This document shows, in pieces, positions 35,557 to 45,786 of a DNA stretch of 64,000 bases. Origin of the DNA: Candidatus Ruthturnera sp. Tsphm01. GTDB taxonomy: Bacteria; Pseudomonadota; Gammaproteobacteria; PS1; Pseudothioglobaceae. The notes beneath the pieces were generated by a model. It was not told the DNA's origin, searched no databases, and worked only from the letters and a program-made list of their open reading frames with translations. The stretch spans positions 1,121,639-1,185,638 of the forward strand of contig CP125320.1 of the NCBI GenBank assembly GCA_030142985.1, given 5' to 3'. Position 1 is the stretch's first letter, and every line of letters starts with the position of its first letter. A program made the position numbers and the translations under genes.

Positions 35557-36704
35557 AAAACATAACCCTGCTCGGTGCGACTGGCTCTATTGGCAAAAGC
35601 ACCTTGTCGGTAGTGGATTTACACCCTGATAAATTTAATATTTTTGCTCTAAGTGCCAATACCAACTGGCAACAAATGCTTGATTTATGTAACAAATACC
35701 AGCCTAATTATGCGGTCATGGTAGATGAGCAATCTGCTGAAAAACTATCAAACGTTATTACCACTGATACCCAAATACTTAGTGGCGCTCAAGCGTTAGA
35801 TAAAGTTGCCGCCCATCAAGACACCGACCTTGTTATGGCCGCTATTGTGGGCGCTGCTGGTATGTCCTCAGCATTGTGTAGCGCCAAAGCGGGCAAGCGC
35901 ATTATGCTTGCAAACAAAGAATCGTTGGTATTGGCAGGCGATATTTTTATGAAAGCAGTGAAAGAATTTAATGCCGAACTAATTCCTGTTGATTCAGAAC
36001 ACAGTGCAATTTTCCAGTGCTTAAAAAGTGGCAAAGCGGGTCTAAATAAAATCCAACTAACCGCCAGTGGTGGTCCGTTTTTGCGCACACCGATTAGCAA
36101 ACTTAAATCCATCACCCCGGATCAGGCCTGCGCACATCCAAACTGGTCAATGGGGCGTAAGATTTCGGTTGATTCTGCCACCATGATGAACAAAGGGCTG
36201 GAAGTGATTGAGGCGCATTACTTATTTTCACTCAGACCAGAACAAATTGATGTGTTGGTACACCCACAAAGCATTGTGCATTCATCAGTCTATTATGAAG
36301 ATGGCTCAACGCTATCCCAATTAGGCAATCCGGATATGCGTAGCGTCATCTCATATGCCATGAGTTATCCACAACGTATTAACTCTGGCGTTGCCGCACT
36401 TGACTTGACTAGTATTCCTGTCTTAGAGTTTTACCAACCAGATTTTGAAAAATTTACTTGCCTTAAACTGGCTTTTGAAGCGCTAAGCAAGGGTGGCAAT
36501 GCTATGGGCACTATGAATGCAGCTAATGAAATTGCAGTTGAGAATTTTCTTAACCATCAAATCGGTTTTTTAGATATACCAAAAATTATTGACCAAACGT
36601 TAAGTATCATGAAACACACAACGCTCAACTCTTTAGAAGAGGTTGTTAATAATGACCTTGTTGCCCGTGAAATGACCCGTGAAATCATCAAGCAATATGG
36701 GTAA
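35553..36704 (+). CDS. dxr: Dxr, 1-deoxy-D-xylulose 5-phosphate reductoisomerase
   Basis: The committed enzyme of the non-mevalonate isoprenoid pathway. LLGATGSIGKSTL binds NADPH; LANKESLVLAG, PVDSEHSAIFQ and VDSATMMNKGLEVIEA form the metal and substrate site. 383 residues. In many relatives rseP and bamA follow; here a peptidoglycan peptidase follows. Confidence 0.97.
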   Translation: MKNITLLGATGSIGKSTLSVVDLHPDKFNIFALSANTNWQQMLDLCNKYQPNYAVMVDEQSAEKLSNVITTDTQILSGAQALDKVAAHQDTDLVMAAIVGAAGMSSALCSAKAGKRIMLANKESLVLAGDIFMKAVKEFNAELIPVDSEHSAIFQCLKSGKAGLNKIQLTASGGPFLRTPISKLKSITPDQACAHPNWSMGRKISVDSATMMNKGLEVIEAHYLFSLRPEQIDVLVHPQSIVHSSVYYEDGSTLSQLGNPDMRSVISYAMSYPQRINSGVAALDLTSIPVLEFYQPDFEKFTCLKLAFEALSKGGNAMGTMNAANEIAVENFLNHQIGFLDIPKIIDQTLSIMKHTTLNSLEEVVNNDLVAREMTREIIKQYG

Positions 36705-37815
36705 GATCTATACAAGTATATTGCTGATATTGATGTTTTTTAGCACGGTATCTGCTTATGCTGGCAACAACACACATCACTTTGTTGTTAAACGCGGTGA
36801 CTCACTAAGCCAATATTTTTCCAAGCTTGGATTGTCTAATCGATTGCTTGTCAATCTGCTTTTTGCCAATAAAAACAACAAAAAACTCAACCGGCTTACT
36901 ATTGGTCATAAACTAACCATTAGGCTGCATAATAATCGACAATTCAAGTCTCTAACTTATCAGTTAAATCGTAAAATCAGCCTAAACATTGTGCTTAACG
37001 GTCATTACTTTTCCACCATTTTTAACAGACAATCCAAACAAATGCCTAGTGGCTTGTCCACAACAGTGGTTAATATTAATCACTCCTTTGGCATTGATGC
37101 ACAAAAATCAGGGGTTGGTTTTAGTACTATCAACCTTATTGTTAAAGTATTTTCATGGCAATTAAACTTTAATACCGACCTTAAAAAAGGCGATCGATTT
37201 ATCATTATTAATGACTTTGGTGAGAAGCCAGCAGCTATCATTTATCAAAGCATTGTCAAAAATAAATCCATTGAAGCATTTGCTTATAAAAACAAACATG
37301 GACATGTTGATTACTTTAACCGCTTTGGTCATTCTCTGAGCGCCTCTTTTTTAAGAGCGCCTTTAAAATACAAACGAGTTAGCTCCAAATTTCAACTCAG
37401 GCGCTACCACCCAATCTTAAAAACTTGGCGTCCCCATCGAGCCATTGATTATGCGGCTAGCTACGGTACGCCTGTTTATTCTACTGCCAATGGCGTAATC
37501 ACTACTAAAGGCAGGAAAGGCGCACTTGGCAAGGCTATCATCATTCAACATGGTTTTGATTATACCACTGTTTATGCACATCTATCAAAATATGCCAAGA
37601 ACCTATACAAAGGTAAAAAGGTTAAAAAAGGTCAAATAATTGGCTATGTAGGCTCAACAGGCCGTTCAACAGGTGCACACTTGCATTATGAGCTACATTA
37701 CAAAGGCAAAAGAAGAAATCCGCTCACTTATAAACTGCCCATACAAAAGAGCATTAGTTATGCCAATTTGCAGGATTTTAAAGCCAAGGTTAGTAATATT
37801 TTAACTAGTTTGTAG
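36697..37815 (+). CDS. M23-family peptidase (MepM-like), exported
   Basis: A 372-residue exported protein. The signal peptide is MGKIYTSILLILMFFSTVSAYA. A LysM-like or OapA-like segment (FVVKRGDSLSQYFSKLG) precedes a linker, and the LytM zinc peptidase has RPHRAIDYAASYGTPV and GAHLHYELHYKGK. It probably cuts peptide cross-links in the cell wall. ATG 36697 overlaps the dxr stop by 8 bases and is favoured over an earlier ATG at 36679. Confidence 0.9.
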   Translation: MGKIYTSILLILMFFSTVSAYAGNNTHHFVVKRGDSLSQYFSKLGLSNRLLVNLLFANKNNKKLNRLTIGHKLTIRLHNNRQFKSLTYQLNRKISLNIVLNGHYFSTIFNRQSKQMPSGLSTTVVNINHSFGIDAQKSGVGFSTINLIVKVFSWQLNFNTDLKKGDRFIIINDFGEKPAAIIYQSIVKNKSIEAFAYKNKHGHVDYFNRFGHSLSASFLRAPLKYKRVSSKFQLRRYHPILKTWRPHRAIDYAASYGTPVYSTANGVITTKGRKGALGKAIIIQHGFDYTTVYAHLSKYAKNLYKGKKVKKGQIIGYVGSTGRSTGAHLHYELHYKGKRRNPLTYKLPIQKSISYANLQDFKAKVSNILTSL

Positions 37816-38425
37816 TTTGGGTGTCAATCCAAATACGCCAACTGGGCGGATTAAGGTCAGATAAATAGCCCAATTTTATGTATTGCTTTTGATATGCCTG
37901 TGCGCCTGCAACATGATTTAATATTGCAAACGTAATTAACGCATCAATATAGCGTACTTTTTTAGTGCCTGGCACTAGCGACTCATTACGAATAATAGCG
38001 GCCATTAATGCAGATTTTGCATTACCGTGTACTTTAAAGGACTCCTCAAATAAATTTAATGCCAAAAATTCATTTTTAATAAAACCATCACTACCATCAA
38101 GCAAATTTAAGGCGTACTCATACAAGGCGGGGTCGTAACTTCTTCGCACCAATTTAATCAAAATCTCATTGGCTTCACGTTCTAAAGGGGCGTATCCCAT
38201 CAACTTGCTGCCGTATCGAACTTGTCTTGAAATCTCATACATGGCATCAAAATCGCCCAAATCAAAAGCGCCTTTTAATAATAAAGACTGCCCCCTTAAT
38301 GCCACATTACGCGAACCAATCTCATGGCCAACTTTGATAAGCCGTAACGCGCCTTCTGACAGCGTTGAGGCAATTGCCGAATGCTGCACAAGTGCGCAAA
38401 TAATGAGAATTTTTCTTAGCATCAT
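37805..38425 (-). CDS. Exported helical-repeat protein of unknown function
   Basis: A 206-residue protein with a signal peptide (KILIICALVQHSAIAS) and helical segments resembling degenerate Sel1/TPR repeats (ALYEYALNLLDGSDGF, then LALNLFEESFKVHGNAKSAL). It converges on the peptidase gene and overlaps its end by 11 bases. Function unknown. Confidence 0.6.
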   Translation of the reverse strand: MMLRKILIICALVQHSAIASTLSEGALRLIKVGHEIGSRNVALRGQSLLLKGAFDLGDFDAMYEISRQVRYGSKLMGYAPLEREANEILIKLVRRSYDPALYEYALNLLDGSDGFIKNEFLALNLFEESFKVHGNAKSALMAAIIRNESLVPGTKKVRYIDALITFAILNHVAGAQAYQKQYIKLGYLSDLNPPSWRIWIDTQTTN

Positions 38426-38524
38426 AACTTGACTATTATTTTACCATGGCTTAAGTTATCATAATTTACAAGCCTAGCCATACAATTGATTAAAATAACA
38501 CTTAAATTATGCACACGTAAACTC

Positions 38525-39403
38525 ATGGGAACACTATTTAGCACAAGCCTAAGCCTGCCACTGATTCAAAAAGGCAAAGTTAGAGATATTTATAACATTG
38601 ACGATAAACGCATGTTGATTGTTACCACTGATCGACTCAGCGCTTTTGATGTTGTTTTTGATGACCCTATTGCCAACAAAGGTGCCATCTTAACCGAGAT
38701 GGCAAATTTTTGGTTTGAAAAAACTAGGCATATCATTCCTAATCACTTAACTTTTGAGCCACTTGATAGCGTTTTAAATACCAAAGAGGCGGCTCTAATT
38801 AAAGATCGTGGCATTATTGTTAAAAAACTCAAACCCCTTGCTGTTGAGGCTATTGTTCGTGGCTATATTATTGGCTCTGGCTGGAAAGACTACCAACAAA
38901 TAGGTAAGATTTGTGGCATCAAACTACCCGCCAACCTACAACTAGCCGAAAAGTTGCCTAAGGCACTCTACACCCCTTCCACAAAAGCAGATTTAGGCGA
39001 ACATGATGCTAATATTAATTTTGATAAAACGGTTGAAATTTTGGGTCAAAATCTGGCTGAACAAGTCAAGCAAGCAAGCCTTAAAATTTATCAATTTGCT
39101 GCTGATTATGCTTTAGAGCGTGGCATTATTATCGCTGATACCAAGTTTGAATTTGGGCTGGATGAGCATAACCAATTAACCTTAATGGATGAAGTGCTAA
39201 CGCCCGATTCATCACGCTTTTGGTCAAAAACTGATTATCAAGTAGGCGCTAGCCCCAAAAGTTTTGACAAGCAAATTGTGCGTGATTATTTAGAAACGCT
39301 AGATTGGGACAAGACTCCACCTGCGCCAATACTACCCCAATCCATTATTCAACAAACCGCTGACAAATACAAAGAAGTTAAGCAACGATTAATGCAAAAT
39401 TAA
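38525..39403 (+). CDS. purC: PurC, SAICAR synthase
   Basis: Purine synthesis enzyme, 292 residues. It is the longer ADE1-like form (GKVRDIYNIDDKRMLIVTTD, VEAIVRGYIIGSGWKDYQ, DTKFEFGLDEHN), not the short E. coli type. ATG 38525 (MGTLFSTSLSL) is chosen over an earlier in-frame ATT/ATG-like start at 38486, whose extra residues look non-coding. Confidence 0.95.
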   Translation: MGTLFSTSLSLPLIQKGKVRDIYNIDDKRMLIVTTDRLSAFDVVFDDPIANKGAILTEMANFWFEKTRHIIPNHLTFEPLDSVLNTKEAALIKDRGIIVKKLKPLAVEAIVRGYIIGSGWKDYQQIGKICGIKLPANLQLAEKLPKALYTPSTKADLGEHDANINFDKTVEILGQNLAEQVKQASLKIYQFAADYALERGIIIADTKFEFGLDEHNQLTLMDEVLTPDSSRFWSKTDYQVGASPKSFDKQIVRDYLETLDWDKTPPAPILPQSIIQQTADKYKEVKQRLMQN

Positions 39404-39408
39404 AAACC

Positions 39409-40209
39409 ATGCAAATTAATGGACTTATTGCAAAAATGCACACCCACTTGAATAGTGGCGTGGCACAGTATCAGCTGCCAATGGGTGATAAATTGCTAAC
39501 TATGAATGATTTGGTGGGCGAGCAAATCAGTCTTGAATTTGATGGTGAAATTGTTTGCTCAAATTGTAAAAAACGCACCAATAAAAGCTATTCTCAAGGA
39601 TTTTGCTATCCTTGTTGTCGGCATTTAGCTCGGTGTGATTTGTGTATTATGAAGCCTGAAACTTGCCATCATCACCTTGGCACTTGCCGTGAATTGCAAT
39701 GGGGGCTGGATAATTGCTTTAATCCGCACGTTGTTTATTTAGCCAATTCGTCTGGGGCAAAGGTTGGCATTACTCGCAAAAGCAACATTCCTAGCCGTTG
39801 GATTGATCAAGGCGCAATCGCTGCACTGCCAATACTTGAGGTGAATAATCGGCTCAAATCAGGGCAAATTGAAGTGGCACTTAAGGATTATGTTAGTGAT
39901 AAAACCAACTGGCGAAAAATGCTTAAAAATGAGGTGGGGTATGTCAACCTAGGCGCAACGCGCGATGATTTGCTTAAAAAAATAACTCACTTGATTGATG
40001 ATTTAAACGCAATCGTACTAGATAATGAGGTTTTGGAAATTAATTACCCTGTGGTAGAATACCCTAGCAAAATTAACTCATTAAATTTTGATAAAATCCC
40101 TAAAATTGAAGGCGTTTTGCAAGGCATTAAAGGACAATACTTACTGCTTGACACAGGCGTGCTAAACATTAGAAAATTTAACTCGTATCATATTACACTA
40201 ACTTATTAG
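39409..40209 (+). CDS. DUF2797 family protein
   Basis: A 266-residue protein with a zinc-ribbon-like cysteine region ([20 protein letters not shown], then [20 protein letters not shown]) and a [20 protein letters not shown] segment typical of the DUF2797 GIY-YIG-like fold. Function unknown. It starts five bases after purC. Confidence 0.8.
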   Translation: MQINGLIAKMHTHLNSGVAQYQLPMGDKLLTMNDLVGEQISLEFDGEIVCSNCKKRTNKSYSQGFCYPCCRHLARCDLCIMKPETCHHHLGTCRELQWGLDNCFNPHVVYLANSSGAKVGITRKSNIPSRWIDQGAIAALPILEVNNRLKSGQIEVALKDYVSDKTNWRKMLKNEVGYVNLGATRDDLLKKITHLIDDLNAIVLDNEVLEINYPVVEYPSKINSLNFDKIPKIEGVLQGIKGQYLLLDTGVLNIRKFNSYHITLTY

Positions 40210-40219
40210 GAAAATAAAC

Positions 40220-40546
40220 ATGGCGGATTTAGAAATACAAGATTTAGAAACTGGCACAGGCGCTACTTGCAAAATGGGTGATTTTGTCTCAATGCACTAT
40301 ACTGGTTGGCTCACTAATGGTAAAAAATTTGACTCTAGCATCGATAGAAACGAACCCTTTGACTTTAAACTTGGTGTTGGGCAAGTAATTCCTGGCTGGG
40401 ATCAGGGTGTTGATGGTATGTGTGTTGGTGGCAAGCGTAAACTCACCATCCCCTCAAAACTTGCCTATGGTGAGATGGGTGCAGGCGATCTTATTCCACC
40501 AAGTGCCACGCTGGTTTTTGAAGTTGAATTATTAGCCATTCAATAA
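40220..40546 (+). CDS. FKBP-type peptidyl-prolyl isomerase
   Basis: A 108-residue single-domain FKBP without a signal peptide. [28 protein letters not shown] and the [13 protein letters not shown] end are standard. AGGA precedes the start. Probably a cytoplasmic foldase. Confidence 0.94.
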   Translation: MADLEIQDLETGTGATCKMGDFVSMHYTGWLTNGKKFDSSIDRNEPFDFKLGVGQVIPGWDQGVDGMCVGGKRKLTIPSKLAYGEMGAGDLIPPSATLVFEVELLAIQ

Positions 40547-40577
40547 TTTATCCTAAACTAACACAAACCAAACAACA

Positions 40578-41765
40578 ATGAACGATGACTTTCCACGAAT
40601 AAAAAGACTACCCGCTTATATCTTTGCGGTTACTAACGAGTTAAAGGCCAAGGCGCGTACTCGTGGTGAAGATATTATTGACTTTGGTATGGGCAATCCT
40701 GACCAACCAACGCCTGATCATATTGTTGAAAAACTGGTAGAAGCAGCACGACGTAAAGACACGCATCGTTACTCTACTTCTCGTGGCATTCCACGATTAC
40801 GCAAAGCCATTGCCAATTGGTATAAAAGGCGCTTTGATGTTGATATTGACCCAGAAACTGAGGCCATTGTTACCATTGGCTCTAAAGAGGGGCTGTCTAA
40901 TTTAGCACAGGCTGTTGTGGGCAGTGGTGATACGGTATTAGTGCCTAACCCTGCTTATCCTATTCATCCGTATGGATTTGTGATTGCAGGTGCAGATATT
41001 CAGCACGTGCCTTGTGGCCCAGATGATGATTTCTTAGCAGAATTAGAACGTTCTATTAAAAACACTTGGCCAAAACCAAAAATGCTGGTTTTAAATTATC
41101 CGTCTAATCCAACCACACAATGTGCTGAATTGGATTTTTTTGAAAAAGTCATCAAAATTGCCAAAGAGCATGAAATTTGGGTGGTGCAGGATTTAGCTTA
41201 TGCAGACATTGTATTTGATGGCTATGTGGCGCCCAGTATTCTGCAAGTAGAAGGCGCTAAAGAGATTGCTGTTGAGTTTTTCTCGTTGTCAAAAAGCTAC
41301 AACATGCCTGGCTGGCGTGTGGGCTTTATGGTGGGCAATCCGACCTTGATAAGTGCACTTGCCAAAATTAAATCTTATCTGGATTATGGTATGTTCACTC
41401 CCATTCAAGTTGCTGCTATTGAGGCATTAGAAGGCGATCAAAGTTGTGTGAAAGAAATATCTGGCATGTACCAAGACAGACGCAATGTGCTTTGTGGTGG
41501 TTTAAGGTCAATTGGCTGGGTGGTGACACCACCTAAAGCCACGATGTTTGTTTGGGCAAAAATTCCTGAATTTTATCAGCATATGGGCTCGCTAGAATTT
41601 ACCAAAAAACTACTAAAAATCGCAAAAGTTGGCGTGTCACCCGGTATTGGCTTTGGCAGTTATGGTGATCAATATGTGCGTTTTGGTCTGATTGAAAACG
41701 AACATCGAACCCGCCAAGCGATTCGAGGTATTCGCGAGATGTTTAAACAAGATGGCTTGTTATAA
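40578..41765 (+). CDS. alaC: AlaC-like PLP-dependent aminotransferase
   Basis: A 395-residue class I aminotransferase. The start region [19 protein letters not shown] and [17 protein letters not shown] match the AlaC (YfdZ) group that makes alanine from pyruvate and glutamate. The PLP lysine is in [15 protein letters not shown]. Closely related LL-diaminopimelate aminotransferases cannot be excluded by eye. Confidence 0.85.
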   Translation: MNDDFPRIKRLPAYIFAVTNELKAKARTRGEDIIDFGMGNPDQPTPDHIVEKLVEAARRKDTHRYSTSRGIPRLRKAIANWYKRRFDVDIDPETEAIVTIGSKEGLSNLAQAVVGSGDTVLVPNPAYPIHPYGFVIAGADIQHVPCGPDDDFLAELERSIKNTWPKPKMLVLNYPSNPTTQCAELDFFEKVIKIAKEHEIWVVQDLAYADIVFDGYVAPSILQVEGAKEIAVEFFSLSKSYNMPGWRVGFMVGNPTLISALAKIKSYLDYGMFTPIQVAAIEALEGDQSCVKEISGMYQDRRNVLCGGLRSIGWVVTPPKATMFVWAKIPEFYQHMGSLEFTKKLLKIAKVGVSPGIGFGSYGDQYVRFGLIENEHRTRQAIRGIREMFKQDGLL

Positions 41766-41792
41766 AAACGAATTTAATGCAAACTCAAAATC

Positions 41793-42629
41793 ATGAAACT
41801 ATCATCCAGCGAATTCAAAAACTCTAATCACAAACGCTTAACGCTATTAGGCATGTCAGGTGTTGGAAAAACACACTTAGCAAAACTCCTTAGTCGCCAG
41901 GGTAAATACTTCCATTATTCTAGCGATTATCGCATTGGTGCTGAATATTTGAGCGATAAAATTTTAGACAACATCAAAAACCATGTTAGACAAGACAAGC
42001 GGCTTAAGAGCCTGCTGGATAATGAGTCTATCAGCATCCAAAATCATATTACCTTTGATAATTTGTCATCAGTATCTGCTTTTTTGGGCAAGGCTGGCAA
42101 TCCTGAGCTGGGTGGCACGCCCATTGATACTTTTGTTGCCCGTCAAATAATGCACTTAAATGCAGAAACTAAAGCCATGCTTGATGTGCCACAATTTATA
42201 CAAAGAGCCAGAACACAAGGGTTTAATCATTTTATTAATGATACAGGTGGTAGTCTATGTGAATTGGATGATAAACAGGTATACCAAACTCTGGCTGACA
42301 ATACAGTGGTTCTTTACATTAAAGCCAGTAAAATTAACGAAGTTGCTTTGATTGAGCGTGCACAAACACACCCAAAACCTTTGTATTATCAGGCGGGCTT
42401 TCTGAAACAACAACTAGAGATTTACTTACAAAAAAATCAGCTAATTTATGTCGCACAAATCGACCCAAACGAGTTTGCGCGCTGGGTGTTTCCACGCCTG
42501 CTTGAACATCGTAAACCAAAATATGAATCCATCGCTAAAAAATATGGCCACACCATTGACAGCGAGAGCTTGTATCAGTGCAAGAGTGCTGACGAGGTCT
42601 TTGAACTTATTTATGGAGCAATGAACTAA
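41793..42629 (+). CDS. P-loop ATPase of unknown role
   Basis: A 278-residue protein with a Walker A loop GMSGVGKTHLA near residue 20, of a kinase-like fold. A later INDTGGSLCELDD could be the Walker B region. It ends one base into the metA start (TAATG), so the two genes are coupled. The substrate is not recognised. Confidence 0.7.
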   Translation: MKLSSSEFKNSNHKRLTLLGMSGVGKTHLAKLLSRQGKYFHYSSDYRIGAEYLSDKILDNIKNHVRQDKRLKSLLDNESISIQNHITFDNLSSVSAFLGKAGNPELGGTPIDTFVARQIMHLNAETKAMLDVPQFIQRARTQGFNHFINDTGGSLCELDDKQVYQTLADNTVVLYIKASKINEVALIERAQTHPKPLYYQAGFLKQQLEIYLQKNQLIYVAQIDPNEFARWVFPRLLEHRKPKYESIAKKYGHTIDSESLYQCKSADEVFELIYGAMN

Positions 42630-43684
42630 TGCCACTAATTGCACATTCAGATTTGCCTTCTTTTTCGCGCCTAAAAGACGAGGGTGAAACCATTCTATCA
42701 AAAGACAGGGCAAATAATCAAATCATTCGTGAATTACACATCGGCTTATTAAATATGATGCCAGATGCCGCGCTTGAAGCAACCGAGCGCCAATTTTTTC
42801 GCCTTGTTGGGCATTCTAATCAAATTGCACAATTTTATCTGCATCCATTTACACTAAAGTCAATCAAGCGTGGCAAAAAAATAAGCAAGCACATTAAGCA
42901 ATATTATCAAACTTTCGAAGACATTAAAACTCAAGGGCTTGATGCGCTGATTATTACAGGCGCACATATTGAGCAAGCAGATTTGCAAAAAGCGCCTTTC
43001 TATGAAGAATTAGAAGAAGTGGTTGACTGGTCGTACGCTCATGTTACTTCAACACTATGCTCGTGTTTGGCAACGCACGCTGTCTTGGAGTTTAGATATG
43101 GACAAAAACGCCAAGCTATTGGCGAAAAATGTTGGGGTCTATTTCCACACCAAGTACTAGACCGACAACACCCTTTAATGAATGGCGTAAATACACGCTT
43201 TGATGTACCACATTCTCGCTTTAATGAAATTTCAAAAGCGCAATTTGATGCTGCTGGGGTTAAAATTTTGGTTGGAAGCAAAATCGGTGCACACTTAGGC
43301 GTTAGCGAAGACTTATTAAGAATTGTATTTTTTCAAGGTCACCCAGAATACGACACCATTAGCCTATTAAAAGAATACAAACGCGATATTGTTGCTTATT
43401 TAGAAAAAACACGGAATGAATATCCGCCCTTTCCTGAGCACTATTTAACCGAACAAAGCAAAGCCATTCTTAATGAGTATAAGTCCAAGCTTTTGTCCGC
43501 AGAGTTTGGTATTGCGGACTTCCCTGAACAACTAATTAGCAAAACCTTAAATAACACTTGGGGCAACGCCACTAATGTCATCATTAACAACTGGATTGGT
43601 TGTGTTTACCAAACGACCCATGAAGATATTAACAAGCCATTTATGGATGGCATTAATCCACATAACCCACTTAATTTAAAATAG
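42629..43684 (+). CDS. metA: MetA-family homoserine O-acyltransferase
   Basis: The first committed enzyme of methionine synthesis, 351 residues. The nucleophile lies in TSTLCSCLATHAVLEF and the catalytic His in FQGHPEYD. The specificity loop reads ITGAHIEQADL. The residue matching position 111 of the family is E, which in characterised members goes with acetyl-CoA, whereas G goes with succinyl-CoA. The product may therefore be O-acetylhomoserine. Stop and next start overlap (TAGTG). Confidence 0.9.
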   Translation: MPLIAHSDLPSFSRLKDEGETILSKDRANNQIIRELHIGLLNMMPDAALEATERQFFRLVGHSNQIAQFYLHPFTLKSIKRGKKISKHIKQYYQTFEDIKTQGLDALIITGAHIEQADLQKAPFYEELEEVVDWSYAHVTSTLCSCLATHAVLEFRYGQKRQAIGEKCWGLFPHQVLDRQHPLMNGVNTRFDVPHSRFNEISKAQFDAAGVKILVGSKIGAHLGVSEDLLRIVFFQGHPEYDTISLLKEYKRDIVAYLEKTRNEYPPFPEHYLTEQSKAILNEYKSKLLSAEFGIADFPEQLISKTLNNTWGNATNVIINNWIGCVYQTTHEDINKPFMDGINPHNPLNLK

Positions 43685-44709
43685 TGCGTCCAATTTCAAG
43701 ACCACTGCTGAAGTGGTTTGACCGGTTTGGTCGTCACAACCTGCCTTGGCAAACGATACAAGACACGCCAAACAACCCTTATCATGTTTGGCTGAGTGAA
43801 ATCATGTTGCAGCAAACTCAAGTAACAACAGTTATTGATTATTTTAATAATTTTATTCAGCATTTTCCTACGCCGACCTCTTTAGCCAGCGCTTCTGAAG
43901 ATGCGGTATTGGCCCAATGGGCAGGCTTGGGGTATTACGCCAGAGCAAGAAACTTACATACAACTGCCAATATCATTATGAACCAATACCAAGGCAATTT
44001 TCCAACTGAGTTTAAACAAGTGATTGACTTGCCTGGTGTGGGCGAATCCACAGCAGGCGCTATTTTATCCATTAGCTTTAATCAAAACCACGCCATACTT
44101 GATGGCAATGTTAGGCGCGTACTCTCAAGATATCACCAAGTTAAGGGACATTGCGGGCAAAGCAAAACACTTAAAGAACTGTGGCGCTTAGCTAGATATC
44201 ACACGCCTAATGAGCACAATGCTGACTATACACAAGCCATCATGGATTTGGGCGCAACCCTGTGCACTCAACGTAAACCAGATTGTGAACAGTGCCCAAT
44301 CCAATCCGATTGCTTGGCACGACAAACCAATACCCAAGACAAATACCCCAACCCAAAGCCAAGGAAGAACAAACCCATCCGTTCAATTGCCATGCTAATT
44401 TTTAAAGATGACAAACATAACATCTACTTACAAAAACGCCCAAACAAGGGCGTTTGGGGCGGACTGTGGAGCTTTATAGAGTGCACAGATAATGACAAAG
44501 ATATTCAGCAAACCATAACTGATTTTCACCCATCAGCTTTGATAGAAAAGAGCCTAGCCACTTTTAAACATAGCTTCACCCACTATCATTTACTGATTCA
44601 CCCGATACTCATTCACTGTCCAGATGTCAGGGGTGAGTTCAAATCCTTGTCGCAGTTAAATATTGGCGTGCCAAAACCAGTTGATAACATCATCTGCCAA
44701 TTAGATTAA
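43684..44709 (+). CDS. mutY: MutY, A/G-specific adenine DNA glycosylase
   Basis: Removes A mispaired with 8-oxoguanine. IMLQQTQVTTV, the helix-hairpin-helix LPGVGESTAGAILS, the 4Fe-4S motif CTQRKPDCEQCPIQSDC and a Nudix-like C-terminal domain are all present. 341 residues, GTG start overlapping the metA stop. Confidence 0.96.
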   Translation: MRPISRPLLKWFDRFGRHNLPWQTIQDTPNNPYHVWLSEIMLQQTQVTTVIDYFNNFIQHFPTPTSLASASEDAVLAQWAGLGYYARARNLHTTANIIMNQYQGNFPTEFKQVIDLPGVGESTAGAILSISFNQNHAILDGNVRRVLSRYHQVKGHCGQSKTLKELWRLARYHTPNEHNADYTQAIMDLGATLCTQRKPDCEQCPIQSDCLARQTNTQDKYPNPKPRKNKPIRSIAMLIFKDDKHNIYLQKRPNKGVWGGLWSFIECTDNDKDIQQTITDFHPSALIEKSLATFKHSFTHYHLLIHPILIHCPDVRGEFKSLSQLNIGVPKPVDNIICQLD

Positions 44710-44720
44710 AATAAGCCTTT

Positions 44721-45647
44721 ATGAAACTCATTCGTGGCTTACAAAACTTAAAATCTCATTTGGGCAGTGTTGTTACTATTGGCAACTTTGATGGTGTACA
44801 TACAGGGCATCAAAAAATTATTCAAACCTTGGTTAGCAAAGCACAAGCCATGCATTTGCCATCAGTACTTGTTTCGTTTTCACCAACGCCACAACACTTT
44901 TTTGGGCATGCGCAAGCCACACTGAGTAGTTTTAAGCAAAAACACGCCCTGCTTACAAGCCTTGGAATAGACGAGCACTTGTTAATTAATTTTAATACGC
45001 CATTCTCACAACTCTCTGCTGATGCCTTCATTCAGCAGGTACTACTAGAAAAACTCAATGTCAAGTATTGCTTAGTTGGCGATGATTTTTGTTTTGGTGC
45101 CAATCGAACAGGTGATTTTTCCTTATTAAAAGCCTTTAATTTTGAAGTAGAAAAAACACCTACCGTGGTTCACAACTTTGACAGAGTTAGTAGTTCAAAA
45201 ATTAGACAATCTCTTAGAGAGGGTGATTTTGACCTGACAAATCAGCTATTAGGGCGAGAATTTTCAATCTCAGGTAAAATCATTCACGGCCAAAAACAAG
45301 GTAGAGCCATTGGCTTTCCTACAATCAACATTCCCATTAAAAGAAAAATCAGCCCATTATTAGGCGTGTTTGCCGTTAATGTAGCATTAAATGGTGAGAT
45401 TTACAACGGCGTGTGCAATCTTGGCAAGCGTCCCACAGTTGAAGGTGAAACAATCTTGTTAGAGGTTTTTTTATTTGACTTTAACGGTCAAGTTTATGGT
45501 GAAAATGCTAAGGTTGTATTCAAATGCAAAATTCGCGATGAACAAAAATTTGATTCTTTTTCAGCGCTAAAGCAACAAATAAAGTCAGACGTTAAAGATG
45601 CCAAAAACTTTTTTTTAACCTCTAAAAGACCTTTGTATAAATATTAA
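44721..45647 (+). CDS. ribF: RibF, bifunctional riboflavin kinase / FAD synthetase
   Basis: Makes FMN and FAD. The N-terminal nucleotidyltransferase has TIGNFDGVHTGHQ and the C-terminal kinase has GRAIGFPTINIPI. The last residues (RPLYKY) and the stop are supplied by a miniature element inserted at 45626. Without the element the protein would end TSKY. The change is limited to the extreme C-terminus, so the enzyme should be active. ileS and lspA, which often follow, are absent. Confidence 0.96.
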   Translation: MKLIRGLQNLKSHLGSVVTIGNFDGVHTGHQKIIQTLVSKAQAMHLPSVLVSFSPTPQHFFGHAQATLSSFKQKHALLTSLGIDEHLLINFNTPFSQLSADAFIQQVLLEKLNVKYCLVGDDFCFGANRTGDFSLLKAFNFEVEKTPTVVHNFDRVSSSKIRQSLREGDFDLTNQLLGREFSISGKIIHGQKQGRAIGFPTINIPIKRKISPLLGVFAVNVALNGEIYNGVCNLGKRPTVEGETILLEVFLFDFNGQVYGENAKVVFKCKIRDEQKFDSFSALKQQIKSDVKDAKNFFLTSKRPLYKY

Positions 45648-45786
45648 TAATCATCAAAACACCACCTTTCACCAACTTGTAAACTTTCTAAAAACACTCT
45701 TAGTTCTGCTAGGAGTGGATTTATAAAATTTCCAAGTTGATAAAATTTGTTATTTTTCTAATCATCCCTATTTATACAAAGGTCTC
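45626..45786. mobile_element. Miniature inverted-repeat element (MITE), 161 bp
   Basis: The left end AAGACCTTTGTATAAATA (45626) and the right end, read inward, GAGACCTTTGTATAAATA (45786) are terminal inverted repeats. The flanks TCTAA (45621-45625) and TCTAA (45787-45791) are a 5-bp target duplication. Its reverse complement aligns along its length with the 187-bp element at 23494, including a shared CTAGCAG core and GATTATT near the end. Confidence 0.9.
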
